A stretch of DNA of 57,679 bases. Origin: an uncultured Alistipes sp. GTDB taxonomy: Bacteria > Bacteroidota > Bacteroidia > Bacteroidales > Rikenellaceae. The stretch spans positions 1 through 57,679 of the forward strand of contig CAOJSG010000009.1 of assembly GCA_948442615.1 (NCBI GenBank), given 5' to 3'. Position numbers and translations under genes: made by a program. This document shows, piece after piece, positions 26,655 through 36,060 of this stretch (positions are counted from its first letter, which is position 1; every line of letters starts with the position of its first letter). Under the pieces are notes generated by a model. That model saw only the letters and a list, made by a program, of their open reading frames with translations. It had not been told where the DNA came from and searched no databases.

Positions 26655-26697
26655 GCCGGAGGCGCTCCCGACGAAGGGGGCGCCTCCGGCGCCGTTT
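26655..26697 (+). terminator. Intrinsic terminator of the pyr operon
   Basis: An 11-bp GC stem (26655-26665 with 26680-26690), a 14-base loop, then GCCGTTTTT. It begins 21 bases after the pyrB stop. Confidence 0.8.
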
Positions 26698-26889
26698 TTG
26701 CGGAGGTGCGCGGGATGCCCGTCTGCGGAGGAGCCTTCCTGCCGGGGTTCGGACAGCCCGCGGGGCAGGCGGCCGGGTGCGTCTGCGGCGGCGGCCGCAG
26801 GGCGTGAGCCGGGCCTTGCGGCCGGCCGGCGTTTCGGGATCCGCGCGCGCTCTTTTTTCGGGAGCATGCGGAATCTGTCCTTTTTTTCC

Positions 26890-26897
26890 TATATTTG
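26890..26897 (+). promoter_or_regulatory. Promoter -7 element for the ECF sigma gene
   Basis: TATATTTG matches TAnnTTTG exactly and lies 22 bases before the sigma-factor ATG. No TTG at the ideal upstream spacing. Confidence 0.5.
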
Positions 26898-26919
26898 TCA
26901 GCGGAATGCGCAGTGTGCG

Positions 26920-27492
26920 ATGTCTCAGAACAATCAGGAAGTAAATATCGAGGTCTTCAACGAACTCTTCGGTTCCTACCGGCAGCGATTCATCCGTTTC
27001 GCCTCCTCCTATATCGCCGATGCGGCGGTCGCGGAGGACATCGTGATGGAGAGTTTCGTCGCGGCGTGGGAGAACCGGCGTGCGCTGAGCGTCGCGTCGT
27101 TCCCGGCCTATACGCTCACGGCCGTGAAAAACCGGTGCCTGAACCATCTGAGGGGGCAGAGCGTCCGCATGCGGGCGGCCGAAGACATCCATTCGCACGG
27201 AGCGCGCATGATGCAGACGCGCATCGCGACGCTGCAGGCGTGCGATCCGGAGGAGCTGTTCAGCGAGGAGACCCGGCGCCTGGTGCAGGCGACGCTCGAC
27301 AGTCTGCCCGAACGTACGCGCGAGATCTTCGTCCGCAGCCGCTTCCGGGGCCAGAGCTACAAGCAGATCGCTTCCGAAATGGACTGCACGGTCAAGAGCG
27401 TGGAGTTCGAGGTGTCGAAGGCGATGAAGCGCCTGCGCATCAATCTGAAAGATTATCTGATCGTATTCCTTTTCCTCATTACGATCGACTGA
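26920..27492 (+). CDS. ECF-type RNA polymerase sigma factor
   Basis: This 190-residue protein has region 2 (about 17-85, FGSYRQRFIRFASSYI and AEDIVMESFVAAWENR) and region 4 (about 125-175, LPERTREIFVRSRFRGQSYKQIA), the Bacteroidetes FecI-like layout. It is followed by FecR, STN-SusC and SusD genes, so it should direct transcription of the glycan locus when the FecR/SusC pair senses substrate, as shown for BT3993 in the B. thetaiotaomicron high-mannose locus. ATG 26920 is chosen because it immediately precedes region 2. The C terminus is unusually hydrophobic (YLIVFLFLI). Confidence 0.88.
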   Translation: MSQNNQEVNIEVFNELFGSYRQRFIRFASSYIADAAVAEDIVMESFVAAWENRRALSVASFPAYTLTAVKNRCLNHLRGQSVRMRAAEDIHSHGARMMQTRIATLQACDPEELFSEETRRLVQATLDSLPERTREIFVRSRFRGQSYKQIASEMDCTVKSVEFEVSKAMKRLRINLKDYLIVFLFLITID

Positions 27493-27586
27493 ATTCGCCT
27501 GGAAATTTTCGGTCCGCCGCCGGTTTCTGAAAAAAAGTAGGAATTTTTTCAGGGATCGGGCGGGCTGACGTGTTATTATTACTGTT

Positions 27587-28525
27587 ATGGATAAAGAGTG
27601 TTTGTACCGGTTTTTCGAAAATCGGGCTTCGGTCGACGAGCAGCGCCGCATCCTCGACTGGCTGGACGAAGATCCCGCGCATCGGCGCGAGATGCTGGCG
27701 GAGCGCAAGTTGTTCGACGCCATGCTCATCGTCGGGGAGCCGGCGCCCGCGAAACGCGCCGGGCGGCGCTTCGCACTGCCCCGCTGGACGCGCGAGGCCA
27801 TCCGCTATGCGGCCGTGGTGCTGCTGGTCGTGGGGACCGGCGGATTTTTCGTGTCGCGCGCCTACGACGAGCTGACCGCCGGTGCCAACACCATATCGGT
27901 CCCGGCCGGCCAGCGGGTGAACGTCGTGCTGCCCGACGGCACGAAGGTGTGCATGAACGCCCTCTCGGAGCTGACCTATCCGTCGGCGTTCGCCGGCAAG
28001 CAGCGCAAGGTCCGGCTCACGGGCGAAGCCTTCTTCGAGGTGACGCACGACGCGGACCATCCGTTCGTCGTGGAGACCTATGCGTGCGACGTGGAGGTGC
28101 TCGGCACGAAGTTCGACGTCGAGGCGCGGCCGGCCACCAGCGAGTTCGTGATGTCGCTCGTCGAGGGCAGCGTGAAGGTCTCCGACCGCAATGACCCGCA
28201 GAGCCGCGTGCTGCTGAACCCCTCCGAACAGGTCCACTACGTCAACCGGCGGCTGGTGGTGGGGAAGATCCCCGAGTACGAGGGCTTCCTGTGGCGCGAC
28301 GGCGTGATCGCCTTCCGCGACGCGTCGTTCATGGAGCTGATCCGGCTGTTCGAGAAGTATTACGGCGTGCATATCGAGACCTGCCGCACGGATATCTCGC
28401 GCACGCTGTTCACGGGCAAGATCCGCATCTCGGAGGGTGTCGACCATGCGCTGTGGGTGCTGCAGCAGAGCGCCGATTTCCGCTATGTGCGCAACGATGC
28501 GAAGGACATGATCCTTATCAAATAA
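27587..28525 (+). CDS. FecR-family anti-sigma factor
   Basis: This 312-residue inner membrane regulator has a cytoplasmic N-terminal part (1-70) that should hold the sigma factor, one TM helix (about 71-90), and a periplasmic FecR domain (SVPAGQRVNVVLPDGTKV near 105-122; RKVRLTGEAFFEV near 139-151). A C-terminal domain (about 235-312) that should contact the STN domain of the SusC protein follows. It begins 94 bases after the sigma gene. Confidence 0.88.
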   Translation: MDKECLYRFFENRASVDEQRRILDWLDEDPAHRREMLAERKLFDAMLIVGEPAPAKRAGRRFALPRWTREAIRYAAVVLLVVGTGGFFVSRAYDELTAGANTISVPAGQRVNVVLPDGTKVCMNALSELTYPSAFAGKQRKVRLTGEAFFEVTHDADHPFVVETYACDVEVLGTKFDVEARPATSEFVMSLVEGSVKVSDRNDPQSRVLLNPSEQVHYVNRRLVVGKIPEYEGFLWRDGVIAFRDASFMELIRLFEKYYGVHIETCRTDISRTLFTGKIRISEGVDHALWVLQQSADFRYVRNDAKDMILIK

Positions 28526-28738
28526 AAACGAACCTCAATCAAGAAAAAGTATAACCGACCTAAACCCGAAAATGCCTATGAGATAGAGACCGTCGATCTG
28601 ATTTCTTTATCAAATCTCTTCCTGCACCGCCGCCCGGCGCGACAGGAGATACGATCCGCCGCCGGTCTGCGCCGGATGCGCGGAACGAAACCGCTCCCGG
28701 AAGGGGGCAACTAACCAAAATTTAACGAACCTTCAAGT
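28526..28738 (+). promoter_or_regulatory. Leader between fecR and susC, probable ECF-controlled promoter region
   Basis: The 213-base gap contains no gene. It has an AT-rich first half and a GC-rich hairpin-prone second half. There is no TAnnTTTG element close to susC, consistent with a promoter read by the ECF sigma factor, but I cannot assign its sequence. Confidence 0.3.
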
Positions 28739-31700
28739 ATGAAAATCAAAGGTCAAGTAAAAGCGAAGTGGCTTTTGCCTATTTTGACATTGGTGTGCTG
28801 CCTGAGCATCGGCAGGACACATGCTCAGTCGGCCCCGGTGACGCTTAAAGTGACGGATGCGCCTCTGGAGCAGGTACTGGATGCCATCGAAAAACAAACC
28901 CCCTATCTTTTTGTCTACGACAAGAACGTGGACGTCGCCCGCAAGGTGACGATCAACACCACGGATACGCCGCTGAAGAGCGTGCTCAACACGCTCTTCG
29001 GGGCTACGAACACCGCCTATGCGGTGGAGAACACCTCGGTGGTGCTGTCGGTGAAGAACGACGGCGCGCAGCCCTCGGCCAAGAGCGCCGAGATCACCGG
29101 CGAGGTGGTCGATGCGGCCGGCAACGCCGTGATCGGCGCAGCGGTGATCGTCAAGGGGACGACCATCGGTACGAGTACGGGCGTCACGGGCGGATTCGCC
29201 CTGCAGGTACCCCCCCCCGCGGCCGAAGCGGTACTCAGCGTCAACTATCTGGGCTACGAGCCGCAGGAGGTGCCGGTCGGCGGCCGCACGTTCGTGAAGA
29301 TCGTGCTCAAGGAGTCGTCGGTCGACGTGGATGCCGTGGTGGTCACGGCCCTGGGTATCAAGCGTTCGGAGAAGGCCCTGTCGTACAACGTCACGCAGGT
29401 CAACACGGACGACATCGTGACGGTCAAGGACGCCAACTTCATCAATTCGCTCAACGGCAAGGTCGCCGGTCTGAACATCAACGCCTCGTCGTCGGGCGTC
29501 GGCGGCGCGTCGAAGGTGGTCATGCGCGGTACGCGCGGCATCGAGCAGTCGTCGAACGCACTCTACGTCATCGACGGTATTCCGATGTACAGCCTCAGCG
29601 CGTCGGGCGGCAGCGAGGAGTTCGCGTCGCAGGGTTCGACCGAAGCCATCGCCGACATCAACCCCGAGGATATCGAATCGATGTCGGTGCTGTCGGGTGC
29701 CGCCGCTGCCGCGCTCTACGGTAGCCACGCATCGAACGGCGCCATCGTCATCACGACCAAGCGCGGCTCGGCCGGCCGTACGTCGGTGACCGTGTCGAGC
29801 AACACGGAGGTGCTCTCGCCCTTCGTGATGCACGAGTTCCAGGACAGCTACGGCACGTCGAGCGGCGAGGCCAGCTGGGGCGCCAAGCTCAACCGCGTGA
29901 ACCGCTACGGCTACAGCCCGCGCGACGACTATTTCCAGACCGGCGTGACGGGCACCGAGACGGTGACCTTCTCGACGGGTACCGACCGCAACCAGACCTA
30001 CATGTCGGCCGGCGCCGTCAACTCGCGCGGCATCATCCCCAACAACGGCTACAGCCGCTACAACTTCACGTTCCGCAACACGACCAGCTTCCTGAAGGAC
30101 AAGATGAAACTCGACGTCGGCGCGCAGTACATCATCCAGGAGGACCGCAACATGACCAACCAGGGTATCTACTCCAACCCGCTGGTTTCGGCCTATCTGT
30201 TCCCGCGCGGCAACGACTGGGAGGACTACAAGATGTACGAACGCTACGATCCCGCGCGTAAAATCTATACGCAGTACTGGCCCCAGGGCGGCGGTTCGTT
30301 CCGCCAGCAGAACCCCTACTGGATCAACTACCGCAACCTGCGCGAGAACGACAAGAACCGCTACATGCTGAGCGCGGCGCTGTCGTACGAGATCCTCGAC
30401 TGGCTGAGCGTGTCGGGCCGTATCCGCATCGACAACTCGACCAACGACTATACCGAGAAACTCTACGCGTCGAGCAACTCCGTGCTCACCGAGGGTTCGG
30501 ACAACGGCCTGTACGGCATCACCACCACCAAGGACAAGCAGACCTACGGCGACGTGCTGTTGAACATCAACAAGACCTTCGGCGAGAACTGGTCGCTGCA
30601 GGCCAATGTCGGCGCCTCGTTCTCCAACGCGCGCACCGATGCGATGAAGGTCTCGGGCCCGATCGCCGCCGACGCGCTGGCCAACTACTTCACCATCTGG
30701 AACCTCGACAAGAACACCACCAAACGCGAGCAGAGCGGCTGGCAGGAGCAGACCCAGTCGGTCTTCGCTTCGGTCGAGGTGGGTTACAAGAACGCCTATT
30801 ATCTGACGCTCACGGGGCGTAACGACTGGCCCTCGCAGCTGGCGGGACCCAAGTCGATGCAGGCTTCGTTCTTCTATCCTTCGGTCGGCGCTTCGGTCGT
30901 GCTCTCCGAGATCATCCCCAACATGCCGAAGAACCTGTCGTACCTCAAGCTGCGCGGTTCGTGGGCATCGGTGGGTCTTCCGTTCGCGCGCTTCCTGGCC
31001 AACCCCACCTTCGAGTGGAACTCCTCGACGGGCGCCTGGTCGACCGAATCGACCTATCCGCTCTACAACCTGAAGCCCGAACGTACGGATTCGTGGGAGA
31101 TCGGTCTGACGGCACGCTTCCTGCGCCACTTCAACCTCGATCTGAGCTACTACGACACCAAGACCTACAACCAGACGATGGACGCGCAGCTCTCCGCTAC
31201 GGCAGGCTACAGCAAGTTCTATGCCCAGACGGGTAACGTGCGCAACTACGGTGTCGAGATGACGCTCGGCTACAAGAATACCTGGGGCAAGTTCTCGTGG
31301 GAGACCAACTATACGCTCAGCGCCAACAAGAACAAGATCCTCGAGCTGGTGGACGGCTACGTACACCCGCTGACCGGCGAGACGATCACCAAGGAGCGTC
31401 TGGACGTGGGCGGACTTTCGTATGCGCGCTTCCTGCTCAAGAAGGGCGGTTCGCTGGGCGACCTGTGGTCGCTGGCCGACCTGCAGCGCGACTCCGACGG
31501 CGCCGTGTACATCGACGAGAAGGGCGAGATGACGGTCAACACCACCGCCGAGGACATCTATCTGGGCTCCGTCTTCCCGAAGGCCAACATGGCATGGCGC
31601 AACGACTTCCGCTGGGGCAACTTCAACTTCGGCTTCCTGGTGACGGCGCGTCTGGGCGGCGTGGCCTACTCGGCTACGCAGGCCGTCATGGACTCCTACG

Positions 31701-32071
31701 GCGTGTCGAAGGCGTCGGGGCTGGCCCGCGACCGCGGCGGCGTGATGATCAACGGCGGCGACCTGGTCGACGCGCAGGCCTGGTATTCGACGATCGGCGC
31801 CGACTCGGGCGTGCCGCAGTTCTATACGTACAGCGCGACCAACGTGCGCCTGCAGGAGGCTACGATCGGCTACACCATTCCGAAGAAAAAACTGGGCGAC
31901 ATCGTCGAGATCAACATCTCGCTGGTGGGCCGCAACCTGTGGATGATCTACAACAAGGCCCCGTTCGATCCGGAAGCGGTAGCGACGACAGGCAATTATT
32001 ATCAGGGTATCGACTACTTCATGATGCCCAGCCTGCGCAGCGTAGGTTTCAACCTGAGACTTAAATTCTAA
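28739..32071 (+). CDS. SusC/RagA-like TonB-dependent receptor with STN signalling domain
   Basis: This 1110-residue outer membrane transporter imports oligosaccharides with its SusD lid. In order: signal peptide (1-30, ending THAQ); STN domain (about 33-105), which relays substrate binding to FecR; a carboxypeptidase-D-like beta domain (about 118-195); a TonB-box/SusC linker VDAVVVTALG (about 197-206); a plug with GKVAGLNI and YVIDGIPM; then the 22-strand barrel ending in phenylalanine. A run of nine C (29210-29218) encodes three prolines within the beta domain and is a potential slippage site. susD follows after 14 bases. Confidence 0.93.
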   Translation: MKIKGQVKAKWLLPILTLVCCLSIGRTHAQSAPVTLKVTDAPLEQVLDAIEKQTPYLFVYDKNVDVARKVTINTTDTPLKSVLNTLFGATNTAYAVENTSVVLSVKNDGAQPSAKSAEITGEVVDAAGNAVIGAAVIVKGTTIGTSTGVTGGFALQVPPPAAEAVLSVNYLGYEPQEVPVGGRTFVKIVLKESSVDVDAVVVTALGIKRSEKALSYNVTQVNTDDIVTVKDANFINSLNGKVAGLNINASSSGVGGASKVVMRGTRGIEQSSNALYVIDGIPMYSLSASGGSEEFASQGSTEAIADINPEDIESMSVLSGAAAAALYGSHASNGAIVITTKRGSAGRTSVTVSSNTEVLSPFVMHEFQDSYGTSSGEASWGAKLNRVNRYGYSPRDDYFQTGVTGTETVTFSTGTDRNQTYMSAGAVNSRGIIPNNGYSRYNFTFRNTTSFLKDKMKLDVGAQYIIQEDRNMTNQGIYSNPLVSAYLFPRGNDWEDYKMYERYDPARKIYTQYWPQGGGSFRQQNPYWINYRNLRENDKNRYMLSAALSYEILDWLSVSGRIRIDNSTNDYTEKLYASSNSVLTEGSDNGLYGITTTKDKQTYGDVLLNINKTFGENWSLQANVGASFSNARTDAMKVSGPIAADALANYFTIWNLDKNTTKREQSGWQEQTQSVFASVEVGYKNAYYLTLTGRNDWPSQLAGPKSMQASFFYPSVGASVVLSEIIPNMPKNLSYLKLRGSWASVGLPFARFLANPTFEWNSSTGAWSTESTYPLYNLKPERTDSWEIGLTARFLRHFNLDLSYYDTKTYNQTMDAQLSATAGYSKFYAQTGNVRNYGVEMTLGYKNTWGKFSWETNYTLSANKNKILELVDGYVHPLTGETITKERLDVGGLSYARFLLKKGGSLGDLWSLADLQRDSDGAVYIDEKGEMTVNTTAEDIYLGSVFPKANMAWRNDFRWGNFNFGFLVTARLGGVAYSATQAVMDSYGVSKASGLARDRGGVMINGGDLVDAQAWYSTIGADSGVPQFYTYSATNVRLQEATIGYTIPKKKLGDIVEINISLVGRNLWMIYNKAPFDPEAVATTGNYYQGIDYFMMPSLRSVGFNLRLKF

Positions 32072-32085
32072 AACACGGAACGATC

Positions 32086-33681
32086 ATGAAATTCAATAAA
32101 ACGATGATAAAGAGCCTCGTGACGGGTTTCGCGGCGGTCGCACTGGCGGCCTGCACGGCGAACTACGAGGAGATCAACAAGAATCCCTATCAGCCCGACG
32201 AGGAGGACATGCGCGCGGACGACTACCTGTTCGGCGCCATGCTGCTCAACCTGCAGGACCTGATGATGCCCGAGCAGGAGAACTTCGCGCAGTTCGCCGA
32301 CTGTCTGATGCCGGGCGGGTTCTCGGGCTATGTGGCCGATTCGAACCTCGGTACGAGCTGGTCGGGCCGTTTCGCGACCTACAACCCCTCGCAGGGCTGG
32401 CTGAAGGTGCCGTTCAACGACTTCTACACCAAGTTCTATCCCAACTACTTCCAGCTCAAGCAGCAGTCGACCGACGAGGTCTACCTGGCGCTGGCCGATC
32501 TGTTCCGCGTGGTGGTCATGCAGCGCGTGACCGACACCTACGGCCCGATTCCCTACTCGCAGGTGGGCGTCGAGAACTCGGTGAACGCACCCTACGATAC
32601 GCAGAAAGCGGTCTATGCCGCCATGTTCGAGCAGCTGGACGCGGTGATCGCCACGCTCAACGCGCACAGCACGCAGACCTTCCCCGCCGGTTCGGACCGC
32701 ATCTACTCGGGTAACGTGGGCCAGTGGGTCAAGTTCGCCAACACGATCAAGCTCCGCCTGGCGCTGCGCGTGGTCTATGTCGACGCCGCGCTGGCTCAGA
32801 CGAAGGCCGAGGAGGCTGTGAATTCCGAGTACGGCGTGCTCTCCGAGCTGGGCGACGGCGCTTTCCGCCGGGTCGCCGACCACAACCCGTGGGAGCGTTT
32901 CATGCCCAACTGGAGCGACGCCCGCATCGCGGCCGATCTGACCTGCTACATGAACGGTTACAACGACCCGCGTCGCGCGGTCTATTATGAAATGTCGACC
33001 TTCCCCGGCCTGACCGCTTCGTATACGGGCCTGCGCCGCGGCATCGCCCAGGGATACTACCATCCCTCGTCGCACGGCTATTCGTGCATGAAGGTGACCG
33101 TCGCCGACGACATCCGCGTGCTGCCGGCATCGGAGGCCGCATTCCTCTGCGCCGAAGGTGCGCTGCGCGGCTGGAACATGCGCGGCATCGACGCGAAGAC
33201 CTACTACGAGAAGGGCATCGCCCTTTCGTTCGCCGAGCGCGGCGTGAGCGGCGCCGAGGCCTACTGCGCCGACGCCGTTTCGGTTCCGGAGCCCTACACC
33301 GACCCGCTGGGCATGCACAACGGCAATACCGGATCGACGATCACCGTCGCCTGGAAGGATACGGCCGGCTTCGACGAGGAGAATCTCGAGCGCATCATCA
33401 CCCAGAAGTGGATCGCCATCTTCCCCAACTGCATGGAGGCCTGGTCGGAGTACCGCCGTACGGGCTATCCCCGTCTGATGCCCGCCGTGGCCAACCTCAG
33501 CGGCGGTACGGTCAGCGACAGCGAGGGAGCGCGCCGTCTGCCCTATCCCGACGACGAGTACCGCGAGAACGGTGCCAACGTCAATGCCGCCGTGGCCGCG
33601 CTGGCCGCCGAGTCGAGCCGCTCGAAGGGCGACAACATGGGCACGCACGTATGGTGGGACTGCAATCCCGCGATCAACTGA
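32086..33681 (+). CDS. SusD/RagB-like glycan-binding lipoprotein
   Basis: This 531-residue surface lipoprotein has lipobox LAAC (Cys23) followed by the typical SusD start (YEEINKNPYQP). TPR-like helices and LRVVVMQRVTDTYGPIPYS-like motifs of the family are present, as is the conserved region ending in EAWSEYRRTGYPRL near residue 450. It forms the lid of the neighbouring SusC and delivers glycan to it. Confidence 0.92.
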   Translation: MKFNKTMIKSLVTGFAAVALAACTANYEEINKNPYQPDEEDMRADDYLFGAMLLNLQDLMMPEQENFAQFADCLMPGGFSGYVADSNLGTSWSGRFATYNPSQGWLKVPFNDFYTKFYPNYFQLKQQSTDEVYLALADLFRVVVMQRVTDTYGPIPYSQVGVENSVNAPYDTQKAVYAAMFEQLDAVIATLNAHSTQTFPAGSDRIYSGNVGQWVKFANTIKLRLALRVVYVDAALAQTKAEEAVNSEYGVLSELGDGAFRRVADHNPWERFMPNWSDARIAADLTCYMNGYNDPRRAVYYEMSTFPGLTASYTGLRRGIAQGYYHPSSHGYSCMKVTVADDIRVLPASEAAFLCAEGALRGWNMRGIDAKTYYEKGIALSFAERGVSGAEAYCADAVSVPEPYTDPLGMHNGNTGSTITVAWKDTAGFDEENLERIITQKWIAIFPNCMEAWSEYRRTGYPRLMPAVANLSGGTVSDSEGARRLPYPDDEYRENGANVNAAVAALAAESSRSKGDNMGTHVWWDCNPAIN

Positions 33682-33721
33682 TTCCCGACCGAACGGGTAA
33701 ATATCAACTACGAACATCGAA

Positions 33722-34846
33722 ATGATTATGAAACGAAACATCAAGAAATTCCTGTTGCCGGTCGCAGTTGTCGCCGCCGTGAGCTTCGCGGCTTGCAGCG
33801 ATTGGACCGAAACCGAGAGTCTCGATATGAAGAATCCGTCGCTCGAGACGCAGAACCCCGGGCTGTACAAGCAGTATCTGGAGGCGCTGCGCACCTACAA
33901 GGCGGGCGAGCACAAGGTCGTGCTGGTGACGCTGGATAACCCTGCGACGGCGCCCGCGGCCCGCAATCAGCATCTGACGACGATTCCGGACAGCGTGGAC
34001 TTCATCAGTCTGGCCAACCCCGACAACCTGCACCCGACGGTGCTCGGCGAATTCGAGAAGGTGCACGCCAAAGGTACGCGCGTGATTTACGACATCGACT
34101 ATGCGGCCATCGAGGCCCGCTGGACGCAGATCCTGGAGGAGGAAGAGGCCAACCGTCCCGAGGAGCCCGAAACGCCGGCCGAGGGTGAAGGCGGCGACGA
34201 AGGCGGCGAGGAGCCCGTCGAGACTCCCGAAAGCCGCTTCCTGACCTTCTGCCGCGAATACACGGCCGGAATGCTCGCGCTGTGCGACAAGTACGGCTAC
34301 GACGGCGTGCAGATCTCCTACACGGGCCGCGCTCCGCAGGCTATGGTCGGCGACGAGCTGGAGCAGTACACGGCGCGCCAGGAGGCTTTCCTGTCGACGG
34401 TCCGGAGCTGGTACGAGGCGCATGCGGGCAAACTGCTGCTCTTCCAGGGCGCGCCCCAGAACCTGATCGACAAGTCGCTGCTGGCCGAATGCGCCTACAT
34501 CGTGATCCCGGCCCTCTCGGCGACTTCGGCCGACGAGATGTCCTTCGCCGTGCTGATGGCCATCGCCGCCGACGTGCCCGTCGACCGGTTCGTCATCGGC
34601 GTGAAGACCCCGTCGCTCACCGATTCGAAGGACGAGAGCGGCTATTTCGCCGGCTACGAGGCCGACGGCAAGACCCGGAACCTCGCTACGAAAGGCGCTG
34701 CCGAGTGGGCGGTCGCTGCGGTGCCCAACTTCACGAAAGCCGGTATCGCCGTGGCCGACGTGCAGAACGACTACTACAACATCAACCTGGTTTATAAGAA
34801 TATCCGGGAGGCGATCGCCATCATGAATCCCTCTCCCAAAAACTAA
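33722..34846 (+). CDS. GH18-like surface glycan-binding lipoprotein, probably catalytically inactive
   Basis: The product is 374 residues with lipobox SFAAC (Cys25). The fold is GH18-like: a beta-strand/helix repeat and a YDGVQISYTG segment (193-202) at the place of the catalytic DGxDxDxE motif. The catalytic Asp and Glu are missing, so it should bind rather than cleave N-glycans, like BT3986-type proteins. An acidic Glu/Pro/Gly-rich insert (about 139-170) interrupts the domain before this motif. ATG 33728 is an alternative start. The next gene overlaps its stop (TAATG). Confidence 0.75.
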   Translation: MIMKRNIKKFLLPVAVVAAVSFAACSDWTETESLDMKNPSLETQNPGLYKQYLEALRTYKAGEHKVVLVTLDNPATAPAARNQHLTTIPDSVDFISLANPDNLHPTVLGEFEKVHAKGTRVIYDIDYAAIEARWTQILEEEEANRPEEPETPAEGEGGDEGGEEPVETPESRFLTFCREYTAGMLALCDKYGYDGVQISYTGRAPQAMVGDELEQYTARQEAFLSTVRSWYEAHAGKLLLFQGAPQNLIDKSLLAECAYIVIPALSATSADEMSFAVLMAIAADVPVDRFVIGVKTPSLTDSKDESGYFAGYEADGKTRNLATKGAAEWAVAAVPNFTKAGIAVADVQNDYYNINLVYKNIREAIAIMNPSPKN

Positions 34847-36030
34847 TGCGAGCCATGAAATTCATTCAATTCAATACGGTAGCTGCCGCCGCCCTGGCTC
34901 TGCTGTCGCTGGTCGGCTGCAAGAACGAGGATCTGGACAAGCAGCATTACGACAACAAACTCTATATCTCGACTTCGTCGTTCACGGACGAACTGCTCAT
35001 CAAGGGCAACGTCAACGAGGCTACGCGCGACATCACCGTGGGCATCGCCAAGCCGGTCGACCGCGACATCACCGTGACCTTCGCCGCGGCTCCCGAGCTG
35101 CTCGACGCCTATCGCGCGGGCTATTACGATCCGGAGGCGGTGCTGCTCGGCGAGGAGCACTACACGATCGAGAATCCGGTCACCGAGATCAAGGCCGGCA
35201 GCGTGAGCGGCACGCCCGTGACGGTGAACTTCTTCGAGACGGCCGTGCTCGACCGCGATACGCGCTACGTGCTGCCCGTGACGATCGCTTCGGTCGAGGG
35301 CATCGACCTGCTGCCCAGCGCCCGCACGGTCTACTACGTCTTCAAGGGCGCCGCGCTCATCAACGTGGTGGCCAACATCTCGCAGACCAACTTCCCGATC
35401 TCGTGGAAGAACAGCGTCAGCGGGCTGCGCGCGGTGACCGTCGAGGCCCTGATCCGCGTCTCGGACTTCGGCACCTGCGGCGGCAAGAAGGGTGAGGCCA
35501 TGAGCACGATCTTCGGTATCGAGGGTTCGTTCCTGGTGCGCATCGGCGACTCGGGCTTCCCGCAGAACCAGGTGCAGCTGGTCAACCCCAACGGCAACTT
35601 CCCCAGCGGCAACTCGGCGCTCGGTCTGCCGACCAACGAGTGGGTGCACGTCGCAGCGGTGTGGGACGCCACCACGGGCGACCGCATCATCTACTACGAC
35701 GGCAAGCCGGTGGCCAGCGACTCGCGCGCGTCGGGTACGGTCAGCCTCACTTCGGGCTGCTACATCGGCAAGGCGTGGAACGACCAGCGCTGGCTCGAAG
35801 GCGACATCTCCGAGGTGCGCGTCTGGAGCGTGCAGCGTACGGCCGACCAGATCAAGAACAACATCTACGAGCTGAATGTCGAGACCGACAGCGAGGGGCT
35901 GCTCGCCTACTGGAAGTTCGACGAGGGTACCGGCAAGACGGTCAACGACTATTCGGGCAACGGCAACACCATCACCTCCGTCAACGACATGGGCTGGGTT
36001 TCGGTATCGCTTCCCGAGTCCAAGAAGTAA
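34846..36030 (+). CDS. DUF1735 and LamG-domain surface lipoprotein
   Basis: This 394-residue lipoprotein has lipobox LVGC (Cys25), an N-terminal DUF1735 domain (about 30-170) shared with the endoglycosidase encoded next, and a C-terminal concanavalin-like LamG domain (about 180-390) with WVHVAAVWD, YIGKAW and LLAYWKFDEGTG motifs. It resembles BT3985 of the B. thetaiotaomicron high-mannose locus and probably binds glycan at the cell surface. The start overlaps the preceding stop; ATG 34855 is also possible. Confidence 0.8.
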   Translation: MRAMKFIQFNTVAAAALALLSLVGCKNEDLDKQHYDNKLYISTSSFTDELLIKGNVNEATRDITVGIAKPVDRDITVTFAAAPELLDAYRAGYYDPEAVLLGEEHYTIENPVTEIKAGSVSGTPVTVNFFETAVLDRDTRYVLPVTIASVEGIDLLPSARTVYYVFKGAALINVVANISQTNFPISWKNSVSGLRAVTVEALIRVSDFGTCGGKKGEAMSTIFGIEGSFLVRIGDSGFPQNQVQLVNPNGNFPSGNSALGLPTNEWVHVAAVWDATTGDRIIYYDGKPVASDSRASGTVSLTSGCYIGKAWNDQRWLEGDISEVRVWSVQRTADQIKNNIYELNVETDSEGLLAYWKFDEGTGKTVNDYSGNGNTITSVNDMGWVSVSLPESKK

Positions 36031-36060
36031 ATTTTGTCGAATGCTAACCAAGAACTCATT

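Noticed and set aside
36034..36060. TTG start for the endoglycosidase, adding nine residues
   Set aside because: The extension precedes a well-formed lipoprotein signal that begins at ATG 36061.
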